DNA from: Chryseobacterium sp. 52
Lineage (GTDB): Bacteria > Bacteroidota > Bacteroidia > Flavobacteriales > Weeksellaceae
Reading direction: 5' to 3'
Length of the DNA: 64,000 bases
Assembly (NCBI RefSeq): GCF_002754245.1
Contig: NZ_PEEX01000001.1
Span: 1,654,001 to 1,718,000 of the forward strand
Under the pieces are notes generated by a model, which worked only from the letters and a program-made list of their open reading frames with translations, was not told the DNA's origin and made no database searches. Positions 1 to 7,745 of the stretch are shown here, piece by piece. Position 1 is the first letter of the stretch; each line of letters begins with the position of its first letter. Both the position numbers and the translations under genes were made by a program.

Positions 1-1208
1 ATATAGAAATGCCTCTGATGGAAGTTCTGGCTAAAATGGAACTCTCAGGAATCTCATTAGATGAAAAATGGCTGGCACAGGAAAGCATCGATCTGGAAAA
101 TGATTTGAGACAACTGGAAACCACCATTTTTGAACTTTCAGGAGAAGAATTCAATATGAATTCGCCAAAACAGCTTGGAGAGATCCTGTTTGAAAAAATG
201 CAGCTGGATCCTAAAGCCAAGAAAACAAAAACCGGACAGTATGCTACTTCAGAAGATGTGCTTCAGAAGCTTTCTTCAAAACATGAGATTATTAAGCATA
301 TTCTGGAATACAGAACCTATCAGAAATTAAAATCCACTTATGTAGATGCACTGCCTTCGCAGATCGATAAGAAAGACAGCAGGGTACATACTAATTTCTC
401 CCAGACAACGGCTGCTACAGGCCGTCTGGCAAGTGTTAACCCCAATCTTCAGAACATCCCGATCAGAACACTTCGTGGACAGCAGATCAGAGGAGCTTTT
501 GTTTCAGGAGAAGGGAAAAAGATTATCTCCGCTGATTACTCGCAAATTGAACTTCGTTTGATTGCCGAGATTTCAGGAGAAGAGAATATGATTAAAGCTT
601 TTCAGGATGGAGAAGATATCCACGCTTCAACAGCGGCAAAATTGTTTAAAATTCCTTTGGAAGAAGTTTCCAAAACACAGAGAAGCCAGGCAAAAACAGT
701 CAATTTTGGAATTATCTATGGACAGGGTGCATTTGCATTGGCAGAGCAGACCGGAATGTCCAGAAGCGAAGCCAAACAGATGATCGAAGCCTATTTTGAA
801 ACCTATCCGAAATTAAAGGAATATATGGCAGAGCAGGTAAGCAAAGCCCGTCAGATAGGATATGTGGAAACTATTTTAGGAAGAAAACGCCATTTGAAAG
901 ATATCAATTCCAATAATTTCGTCGTAAGAGGACATGCCGAAAGAAATGCCGTGAATGCACCGGTTCAGGGAAGTGCGGCAGATGTTGTAAAGCTGGCAAT
1001 GATTAAGATCAATAAAGAGCTGGAAGTACAGCAGTTAAAAACTAAAATGCTTCTTCAGGTACATGACGAATTGGTGTTTGAATCTCCAATAGATGAGATT
1101 GAAGCAGCTTCAAAATTAATCAAAACCGAAATGGAGAGTGCTTTGGAAACAAAAGTACCCTTATTGGTAGAAGTGGGAGTCGGTAATAACTGGCTGGAAG
1201 CCCATTGA
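1..1208 (+). CDS. polA: DNA polymerase I, C-terminal part (5' end outside window)
   Basis: Family A DNA polymerase, used in replication repair and Okazaki fragment processing. Only the last ~400 residues are present. The frame is open through base 3 (ATA GAA before the first ATG at 9), so that ATG is internal and the gene begins upstream of the window. All three polymerase motifs are visible, numbered from the ATG at 9: motif A DYSQIELRLIA (176-186), motif B RSQAKTVNFGIIYG (about 225-238) and motif C VHDELVFE (351-358). The polypeptide ends in the usual family A style (GNNWLEAH). Whether the upstream 3'-5' exonuclease domain is intact cannot be seen. A hairpin terminator follows 24 bp after the stop codon. 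Confidence 0.97.
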   Translation, partial: IEMPLMEVLAKMELSGISLDEKWLAQESIDLENDLRQLETTIFELSGEEFNMNSPKQLGEILFEKMQLDPKAKKTKTGQYATSEDVLQKLSSKHEIIKHILEYRTYQKLKSTYVDALPSQIDKKDSRVHTNFSQTTAATGRLASVNPNLQNIPIRTLRGQQIRGAFVSGEGKKIISADYSQIELRLIAEISGEENMIKAFQDGEDIHASTAAKLFKIPLEEVSKTQRSQAKTVNFGIIYGQGAFALAEQTGMSRSEAKQMIEAYFETYPKLKEYMAEQVSKARQIGYVETILGRKRHLKDINSNNFVVRGHAERNAVNAPVQGSAADVVKLAMIKINKELEVQQLKTKMLLQVHDELVFESPIDEIEAASKLIKTEMESALETKVPLLVEVGVGNNWLEAH

Positions 1209-1231
1209 TAAAATAATACAGAACAAAAAAT

Positions 1232-1260
1232 AAGGTGGGTTTTTAAACTCACCTTTTTTA
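1232..1260 (+). terminator. Intrinsic terminator after polA
   Basis: AAGGTGGGTTT (1232-1242) pairs with AAACTCACCTT (1245-1255), with one G-T wobble, and is followed by a T run. It lies just after the polA stop. The rest of the gap to 1435 shows nothing recognisable. Confidence 0.75.
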
Positions 1261-1435
1261 CTACACATTTTAATAATAATTTTTCATCTCATTGATTTTA
1301 TCTTCGTCTTTTTTAAGGTCTGTGTATCAAGATATCGATAATTCATCTTCATGAATACCTGATAAAGATATAAAGTATAAAATTTCTGTGAAATACTACT
1401 TTTGTGGTAATTTTTAATGAAATAAAAAGAAATAT

Positions 1436-2164
1436 TTATTCTCCTACAGAATCATATAGCTTCCGTATAATCTCTTCCGGAGAAGTTTTTTCAAATAAAT
1501 ACCGTTCTTTTTTAAGATGGGAGGTCTTAGATTCTGAGGGCATTTCTTCCTCCATGGTATTCACGGTCTCATGTACCACTTTTCCTTTCATAGGTTCGTA
1601 ATACAGTGCCGAGTGAGAGCCCGCTCCCATATTATAAGTCTCAATATAAGTCAGGATGAGGTCGCCATTTAGGTATTTAAACTTACTGAATTGATTTCCG
1701 TACGGTCCAATATCATACAGGTTAATATTCAGTTCACCTTTTTCTATGGAAATATCTTCAGGGTCATGCATCTTATATCCGGCTTCATTGTATTCATCCG
1801 GCAATACAGTATCTGAGATTTTATCAAGGCGATAAGTTGTATCTGTATTTTTTAAAAGGATCAGCATTTTTCTTCCCGCAAGAGTATCCTCTTTTTTTCT
1901 GATCACAAGAGCAACATCTGAAATTCCGTCCTGATTAAGATCTCCTTCTGCATCATACTGAATTTCATAGCCGTCAGGAACCAGATCAGAAGGTTTTTTT
2001 CCTGTTTTAAGAGTTTCGGTTTGATGTTCCGAGTCTGCATTTAATGTGTCTTTTTTAGAGGTTTCTTCTGTTGTACCTCTTTTCTGCTCTGTACTTGGCT
2101 TTTCATTTTTGCAGGAATATAAAAGGAGAAGAGATGAAACGAGTAAAAGGATAATTTTTTTCAA
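1436..2164 (-). CDS. Hypothetical lipoprotein with FG-GAP-like segment
   Basis: A 242-residue protein with a lipoprotein signal peptide: basic start MKKII, Leu-rich core, and lipobox LLYSC with Cys18. This predicts lipid anchoring in the envelope. Residues 19-60 are a hydrophilic Lys/Glu/Thr-rich linker. A segment DLNQDGISDVALV (about 75-87) resembles the FG-GAP/VCBS calcium-binding repeat of proteins that report stored quantities, but only one copy is evident. No catalytic motif is seen. It lies 36 bp downstream of the membrane-protein gene at 2201-2836 on the same strand, so the two probably form an operon. Function unknown. Confidence 0.8.
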   Translation of the reverse strand: MKKIILLLVSSLLLLYSCKNEKPSTEQKRGTTEETSKKDTLNADSEHQTETLKTGKKPSDLVPDGYEIQYDAEGDLNQDGISDVALVIRKKEDTLAGRKMLILLKNTDTTYRLDKISDTVLPDEYNEAGYKMHDPEDISIEKGELNINLYDIGPYGNQFSKFKYLNGDLILTYIETYNMGAGSHSALYYEPMKGKVVHETVNTMEEEMPSESKTSHLKKERYLFEKTSPEEIIRKLYDSVGE

Positions 2165-2200
2165 TGTTTTTTATTTTTGCGGATTGTATAAATCTAGCTT

Positions 2201-2836
2201 TTATTTAGTTTCTGGATTCTTAATTTTCTTCACACCATCAATCTCTTTTTGCATTCTTTTTTTCCAGTCTTTTCCATTCCTTTTTTCCAGATAAGGATTG
2301 GTCAGCGCAGTGTATTTTTCCTGAGCTTTTATGTCCATCATATCAATGGTGCAGCCAGTGTTCTGCATAATAATGCCATATTTTTTAGCGACACGGTCTA
2401 TCTGTTTGGTCGTTTTCTGATCATTAACAGAAACAGAGAGTCCACCCGTATATCTCATGACGATTTGGTCTTTTTTAATATCTTTTTTTGCCTCTTGGAG
2501 GTAATAATTCTCCTGATTGGTAAGCTTTCTTTTGTTTTTTATAAATCCATCAGCGGACATGTAAACGAAAAATAACAGACCTAAAGCATTTAAAAGAGCA
2601 AACACACGTAAAAATTTACTTTTAAAGTTTAATTTTTTAAAATTCAAAGTGCTAATCAGGTAAGAAACCAATGCTGTGGCACCAAAAATAGCTGGCAGGT
2701 ATTGGAGCTGGCTTTCTTTCACCAGATACCACAAATTAAACTGTATAGGATAATTTATACAATAAAATACTACAATATAAACCGCAGTCACCAGCAGTAT
2801 GACAACTAAATTGACCGCAATAAGTTTTTTGTACAT
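2201..2836 (-). CDS. Hypothetical three-helix membrane protein
   Basis: A 211-residue protein with three hydrophobic segments, at about residues 5-28, 44-63 and 80-96. They are followed by a Lys-rich soluble C-terminal half (about 100-211). The N-terminus MYKKLIAVNLVVILLV reads as an uncleaved membrane anchor. I recognise no family. The soluble half contains a single CTIDMMD motif and a basic tail (KDWKKRMQKEIDGVKKIK). It probably precedes the lipoprotein gene at 1436-2164 in one transcript. The terminator-like hairpin at 2897-2937 separates it from the upstream Imm22-like gene. Confidence 0.75.
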   Translation of the reverse strand: MYKKLIAVNLVVILLVTAVYIVVFYCINYPIQFNLWYLVKESQLQYLPAIFGATALVSYLISTLNFKKLNFKSKFLRVFALLNALGLLFFVYMSADGFIKNKRKLTNQENYYLQEAKKDIKKDQIVMRYTGGLSVSVNDQKTTKQIDRVAKKYGIIMQNTGCTIDMMDIKAQEKYTALTNPYLEKRNGKDWKKRMQKEIDGVKKIKNPETK

Positions 2837-2896
2837 ATCGGAGATATTTGCTTATTTAAAAATAAAAATTTCCAGTGTAGAACTGGATATTTTAAA

Positions 2897-2937
2897 AAAG
2901 GATCACAAAAACCTTTACCAGATTCCCGTGATCCTTT
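2897..2937 (-). terminator. Hairpin terminator of the Imm22-like gene
   Basis: Perfect 10-bp inverted repeat, AAAGGATCAC (2897-2906) and GTGATCCTTT (2928-2937), with a 21-nt loop. On the minus strand the distal arm is followed by the complement of an A run (2892-2899), giving a T tract. It sits directly downstream of the minus-strand gene ending at 2961. Confidence 0.6.
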
Positions 2938-2960
2938 ATCAAAGTTCTGTTTATACAAAA

Positions 2961-3359
2961 CTAGATGCTATATTCAATCTCACCGATGTAGTATAATGCA
3001 TACTCTTCATCATTCACTGAAACCGGATTGGGAATTGCGTGTTTGTTGGCAAAAATAATGGCGTTCACAGGAGTTTCCAGGCCGAGTTCATTGATCTTTT
3101 GTTCAACAATCGGAAGCCATTGGTCGGCATAAGAATAATCTGTAAATTTTTCATAAATACCTAAGCTTTCCTCTTCAAAACCGTATTCCAGAAAATCATA
3201 ATCAAACCATTGTATCTTCTGTGATTCAGCAAATTTTGAGACGTACAGATCTTCGTTTTCTTCTTCTGTATAATAGCTTTCATCCTCTTCAGCAAAATCA
3301 TTAAAGTCATCCTCATTTTTAAAATATCCCAACCAAAAGTGTGAAATTTCTTTCTCCAT
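2961..3359 (-). CDS. Imm22-like immunity-family protein
   Basis: A 132-residue acidic cytoplasmic protein with no signal peptide. The opening HFWLGYFKNEDDFNDF, followed by a Tyr/Glu-rich stretch, SKFAESQKIQWFDYDFLEYG and a C-terminal NAIIFANKHA segment, follows the pattern I recall for immunity protein 22 (formerly DUF4284). Members of that family neutralise polymorphic toxins in several systems, but many are orphan genes. No toxin gene is adjacent here, so a protective role is only inferred from family resemblance. The next gene upstream is the YdeI-like gene, 28 bp away on the same strand, so the two may be co-transcribed. Confidence 0.7.
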   Translation of the reverse strand: MEKEISHFWLGYFKNEDDFNDFAEEDESYYTEEENEDLYVSKFAESQKIQWFDYDFLEYGFEEESLGIYEKFTDYSYADQWLPIVEQKINELGLETPVNAIIFANKHAIPNPVSVNDEEYALYYIGEIEYSI

Positions 3360-3387
3360 AAATTATTTTTTTAAGTATACCGTATGT

Positions 3388-3945
3388 TTATTTTAATCTT
3401 CTTAATTGTTCGCTCTCGTTAATGACTTTTTCCAGTCTTGACAGCCTTGTTTTTTCCTGTTTTGCACTCATTACCCAGTGAATGGTGACCCTTTTATAGG
3501 AAGGTGCCTGTTTCTCAAAAAATTCCCAGGCATTTTCATGCATCCTGAACTGTTTTTCATACACAGGATCAAGTATAATATTCTCTTTCTCATGAGAATA
3601 GATTCCGGTTTTTTCTTCTTTTCTTGCTTCAAATGCTTTTTGTCCTTCCGGAGCCATCAACCCCGCGTTCGTCAGATCTTCCACCTTTTTAATGTTGATC
3701 ATGCTCCAGATGCTGTTCGGTTTTCTTGGCGTAAAACGGTTGGAATAACTTTCAGAATCTATAGATCTTCTTACACTGTCTATCCATCCGAAACATAAAG
3801 CCTGATCCACAGATTCAGACCAGTTCATAGAAAGTTTTCCGGTGTCTTTTTTATAGAAGCCCACCAGAATTTCCTTTTCTTTCGTATGGTTTTTCTCCAG
3901 CCACGCTCTGAATTCTTCCTTTGTTGCAAAAAAAGTAGCTTCCAT
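3388..3945 (-). CDS. YdeI/OmpD-associated family protein
   Basis: A 185-residue soluble protein of the YdeI/OmdA family. It shows the family pattern: an N-terminal FRAWLEKNHTKEKEILVGFYKK segment, then SWSEAVDQALCFGWIDS-like residues (here NWSESVDQALCFGWIDSVRR, about 40-59), FTPRKPNSIWSMIN (about 70-83), and a C-terminal helical part with VTIHWVMSAKQEKTRLSRLEKVI. Family members are described as bacteriocin-protection or stress-associated proteins; the biochemical role is poorly defined. It is preceded by the divergent MgtC-like gene and followed at 28 bp by the Imm22-like gene. Confidence 0.87.
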   Translation of the reverse strand: MEATFFATKEEFRAWLEKNHTKEKEILVGFYKKDTGKLSMNWSESVDQALCFGWIDSVRRSIDSESYSNRFTPRKPNSIWSMINIKKVEDLTNAGLMAPEGQKAFEARKEEKTGIYSHEKENIILDPVYEKQFRMHENAWEFFEKQAPSYKRVTIHWVMSAKQEKTRLSRLEKVINESEQLRRLK

Positions 3946-4040
3946 CGTGAATCTTATTATTGATATTAAAATGTAATATTACAAAACTTTTCTTTTAAAT
4001 GAGAATTTGAGCAGCATAAAGTCAGCACCTCAAAAAATAT

Positions 4041-4062
4041 TACGATACGCTTTTTTATCGTA
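4041..4062. promoter_or_regulatory. Small inverted repeat in the divergent promoter region
   Basis: TACGAT (4041-4046) and ATCGTA (4057-4062) form a 6-bp inverted repeat, ending 26 bp upstream of the MgtC-like start. It lies in the space between divergent genes starting at 3945 and 4089. It could be an operator or a short hairpin; the evidence is only the symmetry. Confidence 0.3.
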
Positions 4063-4088
4063 TTTTTATTCAGCTAAAACTCTGTACA

Positions 4089-4736
4089 ATGGAATTTCTT
4101 CAGGATCATTATGCGGTCCAAAACGAGCTCTTGCTGATACTGATCTCTGTCCTTCTGGGATTGCTGATAGGGGCAGAACGTGAATACCGGAATAAGTCGG
4201 CAGGTCTCCGGACGTTCATTCTGGTATGTTTCGGATCCTGTCTGTTCACTATTCTTTCCATTAAAATAGGAGTACAGAATCCCGACCGTCTTGCAGCGAA
4301 CATTATTACCGGAATCGGTTTCCTGGGAGCAGGCGTTATTTTTAAAGGCGATAATAAAATAGAAGGAATCACAACCGCTACAACAATCTGGGCCACAGCT
4401 TCCATAGGAATGGCAGTCGGTTCAGGATATGTTTATCTCTCTCTTCTTGGGACCACTCTCGTACTTTTAATCCTGAGTGCGCTGATTTATCTTCAGAATT
4501 TTATAGACAGCAGCCATAAGATCAGGGAATATAGAATAACAATGGTAGGTCCGGAAGATATTAAACATTGTGAAAAAGTCTTTGAAGAGCACCACCTGAA
4601 GCACTTTATGCTTAAACTTCAGTACACACAGGGAAACCTCTCTATAACGTGGAGACTGACAGGAAAGCATACAAGACATGATGAGGTCGTAAGAAGTCTC
4701 ATCAATGATCCTAAAATTACAGCGTATCAATTTTAA
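4089..4736 (+). CDS. MgtC/SapB family membrane protein
   Basis: A 215-residue protein. The N-terminal half is the MgtC domain with four or five helices (about residues 13-140) and conserved motifs. These are LLGLLIGAEREYRNKSAGLRT (its Arg/Glu signature after helix 1), GFLGAGVIFK (about 76-85) and GITTATTIWATASIGMAVG (about 93-111). The C-terminal ~75 residues form a small soluble ACT-like domain, as in longer MgtC relatives. MgtC proteins are inner-membrane proteins linked to magnesium limitation and ATP synthase control in other bacteria; whether that applies here is unknown. It converges on the NlpE-like gene with a shared terminator. Confidence 0.92.
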   Translation: MEFLQDHYAVQNELLLILISVLLGLLIGAEREYRNKSAGLRTFILVCFGSCLFTILSIKIGVQNPDRLAANIITGIGFLGAGVIFKGDNKIEGITTATTIWATASIGMAVGSGYVYLSLLGTTLVLLILSALIYLQNFIDSSHKIREYRITMVGPEDIKHCEKVFEEHHLKHFMLKLQYTQGNLSITWRLTGKHTRHDEVVRSLINDPKITAYQF

Positions 4737-4748
4737 AATAAAGCAAAA

Positions 4749-4775
4749 AAATAAAGGCCTGAGCCTTTATTTTTT
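4749..4775. terminator. Bidirectional terminator between convergent genes
   Basis: AATAAAGGC (4750-4758), loop CTGA, GCCTTTATT (4763-4771), with A run before and T run after. It serves the MgtC-like gene on the plus strand and the NlpE-like gene on the minus strand, overlapping the latter's stop codon. Confidence 0.8.
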
Positions 4776-5255
4776 CTTGAAAACATACAGATCTTTGTTA
4801 GGTCCGGTAATTTCCTTTCCCTCCATATCCAGCTGTATCAGAATATTTTCGCCCACTTTATAGGTATAACTGGCACTTTTTCCTTTTAATGTAATAACGC
4901 TTCCTGCAGCATCCCACGCAAAAGTTCCCTTATCCTGGTTTTTTGAATTCCTTTCAAGGTATTCTTCACTTATACTGAAGGTTTTATCATTGTTTAAGGT
5001 AAGAGAAGTCTTGATTCCCGGGCAGTCTGCACAAGGAACTACAGCCTCATACGTACCCGGCCAGTCCAGTGCATTCTCTGAAGTATCACCTGCCGCAGTA
5101 GGAGTTGCTTTTGTAATGCTGTCTGAAGGCTGTGCCTGAACGGTTGCAGAATCCGTGGCAGCGTCAGTGGTTTCAGTCGTTTTTTCTTTCGGATTACACG
5201 ATACTAAAAAAGCAGCCGATGCAATTCCCAGAATGAACATTTTGCTATTCATCAT
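4767..5255 (-). CDS. NlpE-like lipoprotein (copper resistance protein NlpE N-terminal domain)
   Basis: A 162-residue lipoprotein with lipobox LVSC (Cys20) and a Thr/Ala/Ser-rich linker (about 25-62). The following domain begins LDWPGTYEAVVPCADCPGI (about 63-81), the typical NlpE N-terminal start with its CxxC pair. It continues with SLTLNNDKTFSISEEYLER and GTFAWDAAGSVITLKG. E. coli NlpE is an outer-membrane lipoprotein that signals envelope and surface-contact stress to Cpx; here only the N-terminal beta-barrel-like domain is present. Two consecutive ATG codons (5253-5255 and 5250-5252) could each start translation. Confidence 0.9.
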   Translation of the reverse strand: MMNSKMFILGIASAAFLVSCNPKEKTTETTDAATDSATVQAQPSDSITKATPTAAGDTSENALDWPGTYEAVVPCADCPGIKTSLTLNNDKTFSISEEYLERNSKNQDKGTFAWDAAGSVITLKGKSASYTYKVGENILIQLDMEGKEITGPNKDLYVFKKK

Positions 5256-5387
5256 GATGAAATAATTTATAGATATTAATATTGAAGTTCTCTGTTAGAA
5301 ACAAAAACTAAGCCATAGAGGGATAGCTTGAGAGGGTTAGAGGATTAGATTTTTCGGGAAGCACAGATTCAATACTCTCATCCAAAA

Positions 5388-5446
5388 TCTAATATCTCTC
5401 ATCTTGACTCTTGGTTCTTGGTTCTTGACTCTCTATTCTCGTATCT
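5388..5446. repeat. Degenerate seven-base-phased array (nnnnTCT)
   Basis: Nine TCT triplets occur at exact 7-base spacing (5388, 5395, 5402, 5409, 5416, 5423, 5430, 5437, 5444). Units include TGACTCT, TGGTTCT (twice), CTATTCT and CGTATCT. The stretch lies in the 282-bp gap between the NlpE-like gene and the S46 peptidase. About 40 bp upstream, 5315-5350 shows looser AG-rich units with about 8-base spacing (AGAGGGTT, AGAGGATT). No gene is seen in the gap. Confidence 0.7.
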
Positions 5447-5537
5447 ATACCCTTCATCCACATAGAACTTCATTTTCGCGGTCATTTCATAAGGTATATG
5501 TATAATATTCTTTGTAAATTCGGGCAAAATTTTGATT

Positions 5538-7676
5538 ATGACAAAAAAGATACTTTTATCTGTATTTCTTTTGCCGGCTGCAATGGCATTTGCACAACAA
5601 TATGGAGGAATGTGGATTCCTACAGAGCTGAATGAGAAGGAAATGAAGGATTTGGGGATGAAGATTTCTGCCAAAGACATTTTCAATACTCAGAAGCCGA
5701 GCATAAAAGATGCAGTAGTTCAGTTTAACGGCGGATGTACAGCGGAAATCATTTCGCCAAAAGGATTGTTGCTCACCAACCACCACTGTGGATACGGGCA
5801 GATTCAGGCACATTCTACGGTACAGAATGATCTTCTTTCCAATGGGTTCTGGGCTAAAAATCCAGATGGAGAACTTCCGAATCCAGGTGTAAAAGTAGAC
5901 TTCATTGTAGATATCAAAGAAGCGACTGATCAGATTTTAGAAGGTACAGACAATCTTGTGGAGCCTGAACTGGCTAAAAAGATCAGCAAAAATATCGAGG
6001 TTTATAAAAACTCTCAGAAAATAGAATCTTATCAGTCAATCATTGTAAAACCAATGTATTACGGTAATAAATATTATGCTTTTACTACTGAAACCTATAA
6101 AGATATTCGTCTGGTTGGGGCGCCGCCTCAAAGCATAGGGAAATTCGGAAGTGATACAGACAACTGGGTTTGGCCTAGACATACCGGAGATTTCTCAATG
6201 TTCAGAATTTATGCAGGGAAAGACAACAAGCCTGCAGAATATTCAAAAGATAACGTTCCGTATGTTCCAAAACATTACCTCCCTGTTTCTATAAAGGATA
6301 AAGCAGAAAACGATTTCACATTCGTATTCGGTTTCCCGGGAAGAACTACAGAATATCTTCCTGCAGTAGCAGTTGAGAAGATCATGACTGATATTGATCC
6401 TGCAAGAATTGCTGTTCGTGAAGTAGCTTTGAAAACATTAGACGAAAAAATGCGTGTAGACAGTGAAACACGTATTAAATATGCTTCAAAATATGCTTCA
6501 GTAGCGAATTACTGGAAAAAATGGATCGGGGAAGTAGAAGGATTAAAGAAATCCAATGCAGTTGAGAAGAAAGTAATGTACGAAGGTTCTCTGGTTGCTA
6601 AGAACCCTGAAGTAAAAACGACTTTGGATCAGCTGAATAAATTATACAACGATCAGGCTCCTTACGCATTGAATAATGCTTACTATACAGAAGTGGTAAG
6701 AAATGCTGAGACCCTGAAACTTGCAGGTGATTACTACGATTATATAGCTTCTGTGGAGGCTGGTAAAATGGACGATAAAGAAGTTGCCAAATTAAAAGCA
6801 AAAGTAACCTCATTCTACAAAGATTACAGCGCAGAGCTGGATGCTAAAGTAACGGCGAAATTACTGGCGTTATATGCCAATAAGACGGCACCTCAGTTCC
6901 TGCCTGTTGGATTCAACAAATATAAAGACGAAAATCAGAATATTCCGCTGGTAGAAGAAATGTCTAAAAACTCTATCATCACAGGAAGAGCTCAGGTAAA
7001 TGGAGCTGCACTGACTGCAGATATTGAAAAAGCTTTTTCTAACCAGGACAAGCTGATCAAAACTTTGAAAAAAGATCCTGTTTTCCAGCTGTATGCTTCT
7101 ATGAAAGAAACGTATATGAAAAATGCAGATCCTCAGTTTGCGTCTCTTCAGGCAAAAATTGATGACCTGCAGAAGAAATTCATGGCGCAGCAGATAGCAA
7201 CGGATAAAGACAGAAAATTCTTCCCGGATGCCAACTCTACGCTTCGTGTAACATACGGAAAAGTAAAAGGTTCTACCCCTAGAGATGCTGTTTCTTACGG
7301 ATATCAGACGCACCTTGCAGGTGTTATGGAAAAATATGTGCCTGGAGATTACGAATTTGATGTTCCTAAAAAACTGATCGATCTTTACAACAAAAAAGAC
7401 TACGGTGCTTATAAGGACAAAACAGGAGATGTTCCGGTAGGATTTACTGCTACCAACCACACTACAGGAGGAAACTCAGGAAGTCCTGCCCTTGATGCAT
7501 ATGGAAACCTTGTAGGTCTTAACTTCGACAGACAGTGGGAAGGAACGATGAGTGACATCAACTATGACCCACGTTTCAGCAGAAACATTATGGTAGATAC
7601 CAAATACATCCTGTTCATCATCGAAAAATTTGCCGATTCTAAATGGCTTATCGATGAAATGAAGGTGATAAAATAA
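5538..7676 (+). CDS. dpp11: S46 family dipeptidyl-peptidase, DPP11 type (Asp/Glu-specific)
   Basis: Periplasmic serine exopeptidase that removes dipeptides from oligopeptide N-termini, feeding amino-acid catabolism. It has 712 residues, the usual S46 length, with a signal peptide ending near AFAQ (residue 20). Catalytic elements are visible: His in LLTNHHCGYG (82-83), Asp in TGDFSMF (about 220) and Ser647 in TGGNSGSP. The residue 18 positions after the catalytic Ser is Arg665 (LNFDR). In Porphyromonas gingivalis DPP11 the equivalent Arg673 selects acidic P1 residues, whereas DPP7 has Gly. ATG at 5538 is preferred over the in-frame TTG at 5532 because it gives a standard MTKKILLSVF signal start. 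A strong terminator hairpin follows. Confidence 0.95.
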   Translation: MTKKILLSVFLLPAAMAFAQQYGGMWIPTELNEKEMKDLGMKISAKDIFNTQKPSIKDAVVQFNGGCTAEIISPKGLLLTNHHCGYGQIQAHSTVQNDLLSNGFWAKNPDGELPNPGVKVDFIVDIKEATDQILEGTDNLVEPELAKKISKNIEVYKNSQKIESYQSIIVKPMYYGNKYYAFTTETYKDIRLVGAPPQSIGKFGSDTDNWVWPRHTGDFSMFRIYAGKDNKPAEYSKDNVPYVPKHYLPVSIKDKAENDFTFVFGFPGRTTEYLPAVAVEKIMTDIDPARIAVREVALKTLDEKMRVDSETRIKYASKYASVANYWKKWIGEVEGLKKSNAVEKKVMYEGSLVAKNPEVKTTLDQLNKLYNDQAPYALNNAYYTEVVRNAETLKLAGDYYDYIASVEAGKMDDKEVAKLKAKVTSFYKDYSAELDAKVTAKLLALYANKTAPQFLPVGFNKYKDENQNIPLVEEMSKNSIITGRAQVNGAALTADIEKAFSNQDKLIKTLKKDPVFQLYASMKETYMKNADPQFASLQAKIDDLQKKFMAQQIATDKDRKFFPDANSTLRVTYGKVKGSTPRDAVSYGYQTHLAGVMEKYVPGDYEFDVPKKLIDLYNKKDYGAYKDKTGDVPVGFTATNHTTGGNSGSPALDAYGNLVGLNFDRQWEGTMSDINYDPRFSRNIMVDTKYILFIIEKFADSKWLIDEMKVIK

Positions 7677-7696
7677 TACATAAAAGTAATATCTTT

Positions 7697-7738
7697 AAGA
7701 ATCTATTTAAATCCAATTTGAATAGATTCTTTTTATTT
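7697..7738 (+). terminator. Strong hairpin after the S46 peptidase gene
   Basis: AAGAATCTATT (7697-7707) pairs with AATAGATTCTT (7721-7731), with an inner AAAT/ATTT pair, followed by TTTATTT. The hairpin ends about 15 bp before the next start codon. Confidence 0.75.
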
Positions 7739-7745
7739 AACAGAG

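Noticed and set aside
1404..1601. Plus-strand ORF of 65 codons
   Set aside because: Antisense shadow of the minus-strand lipoprotein gene at 1436-2164.
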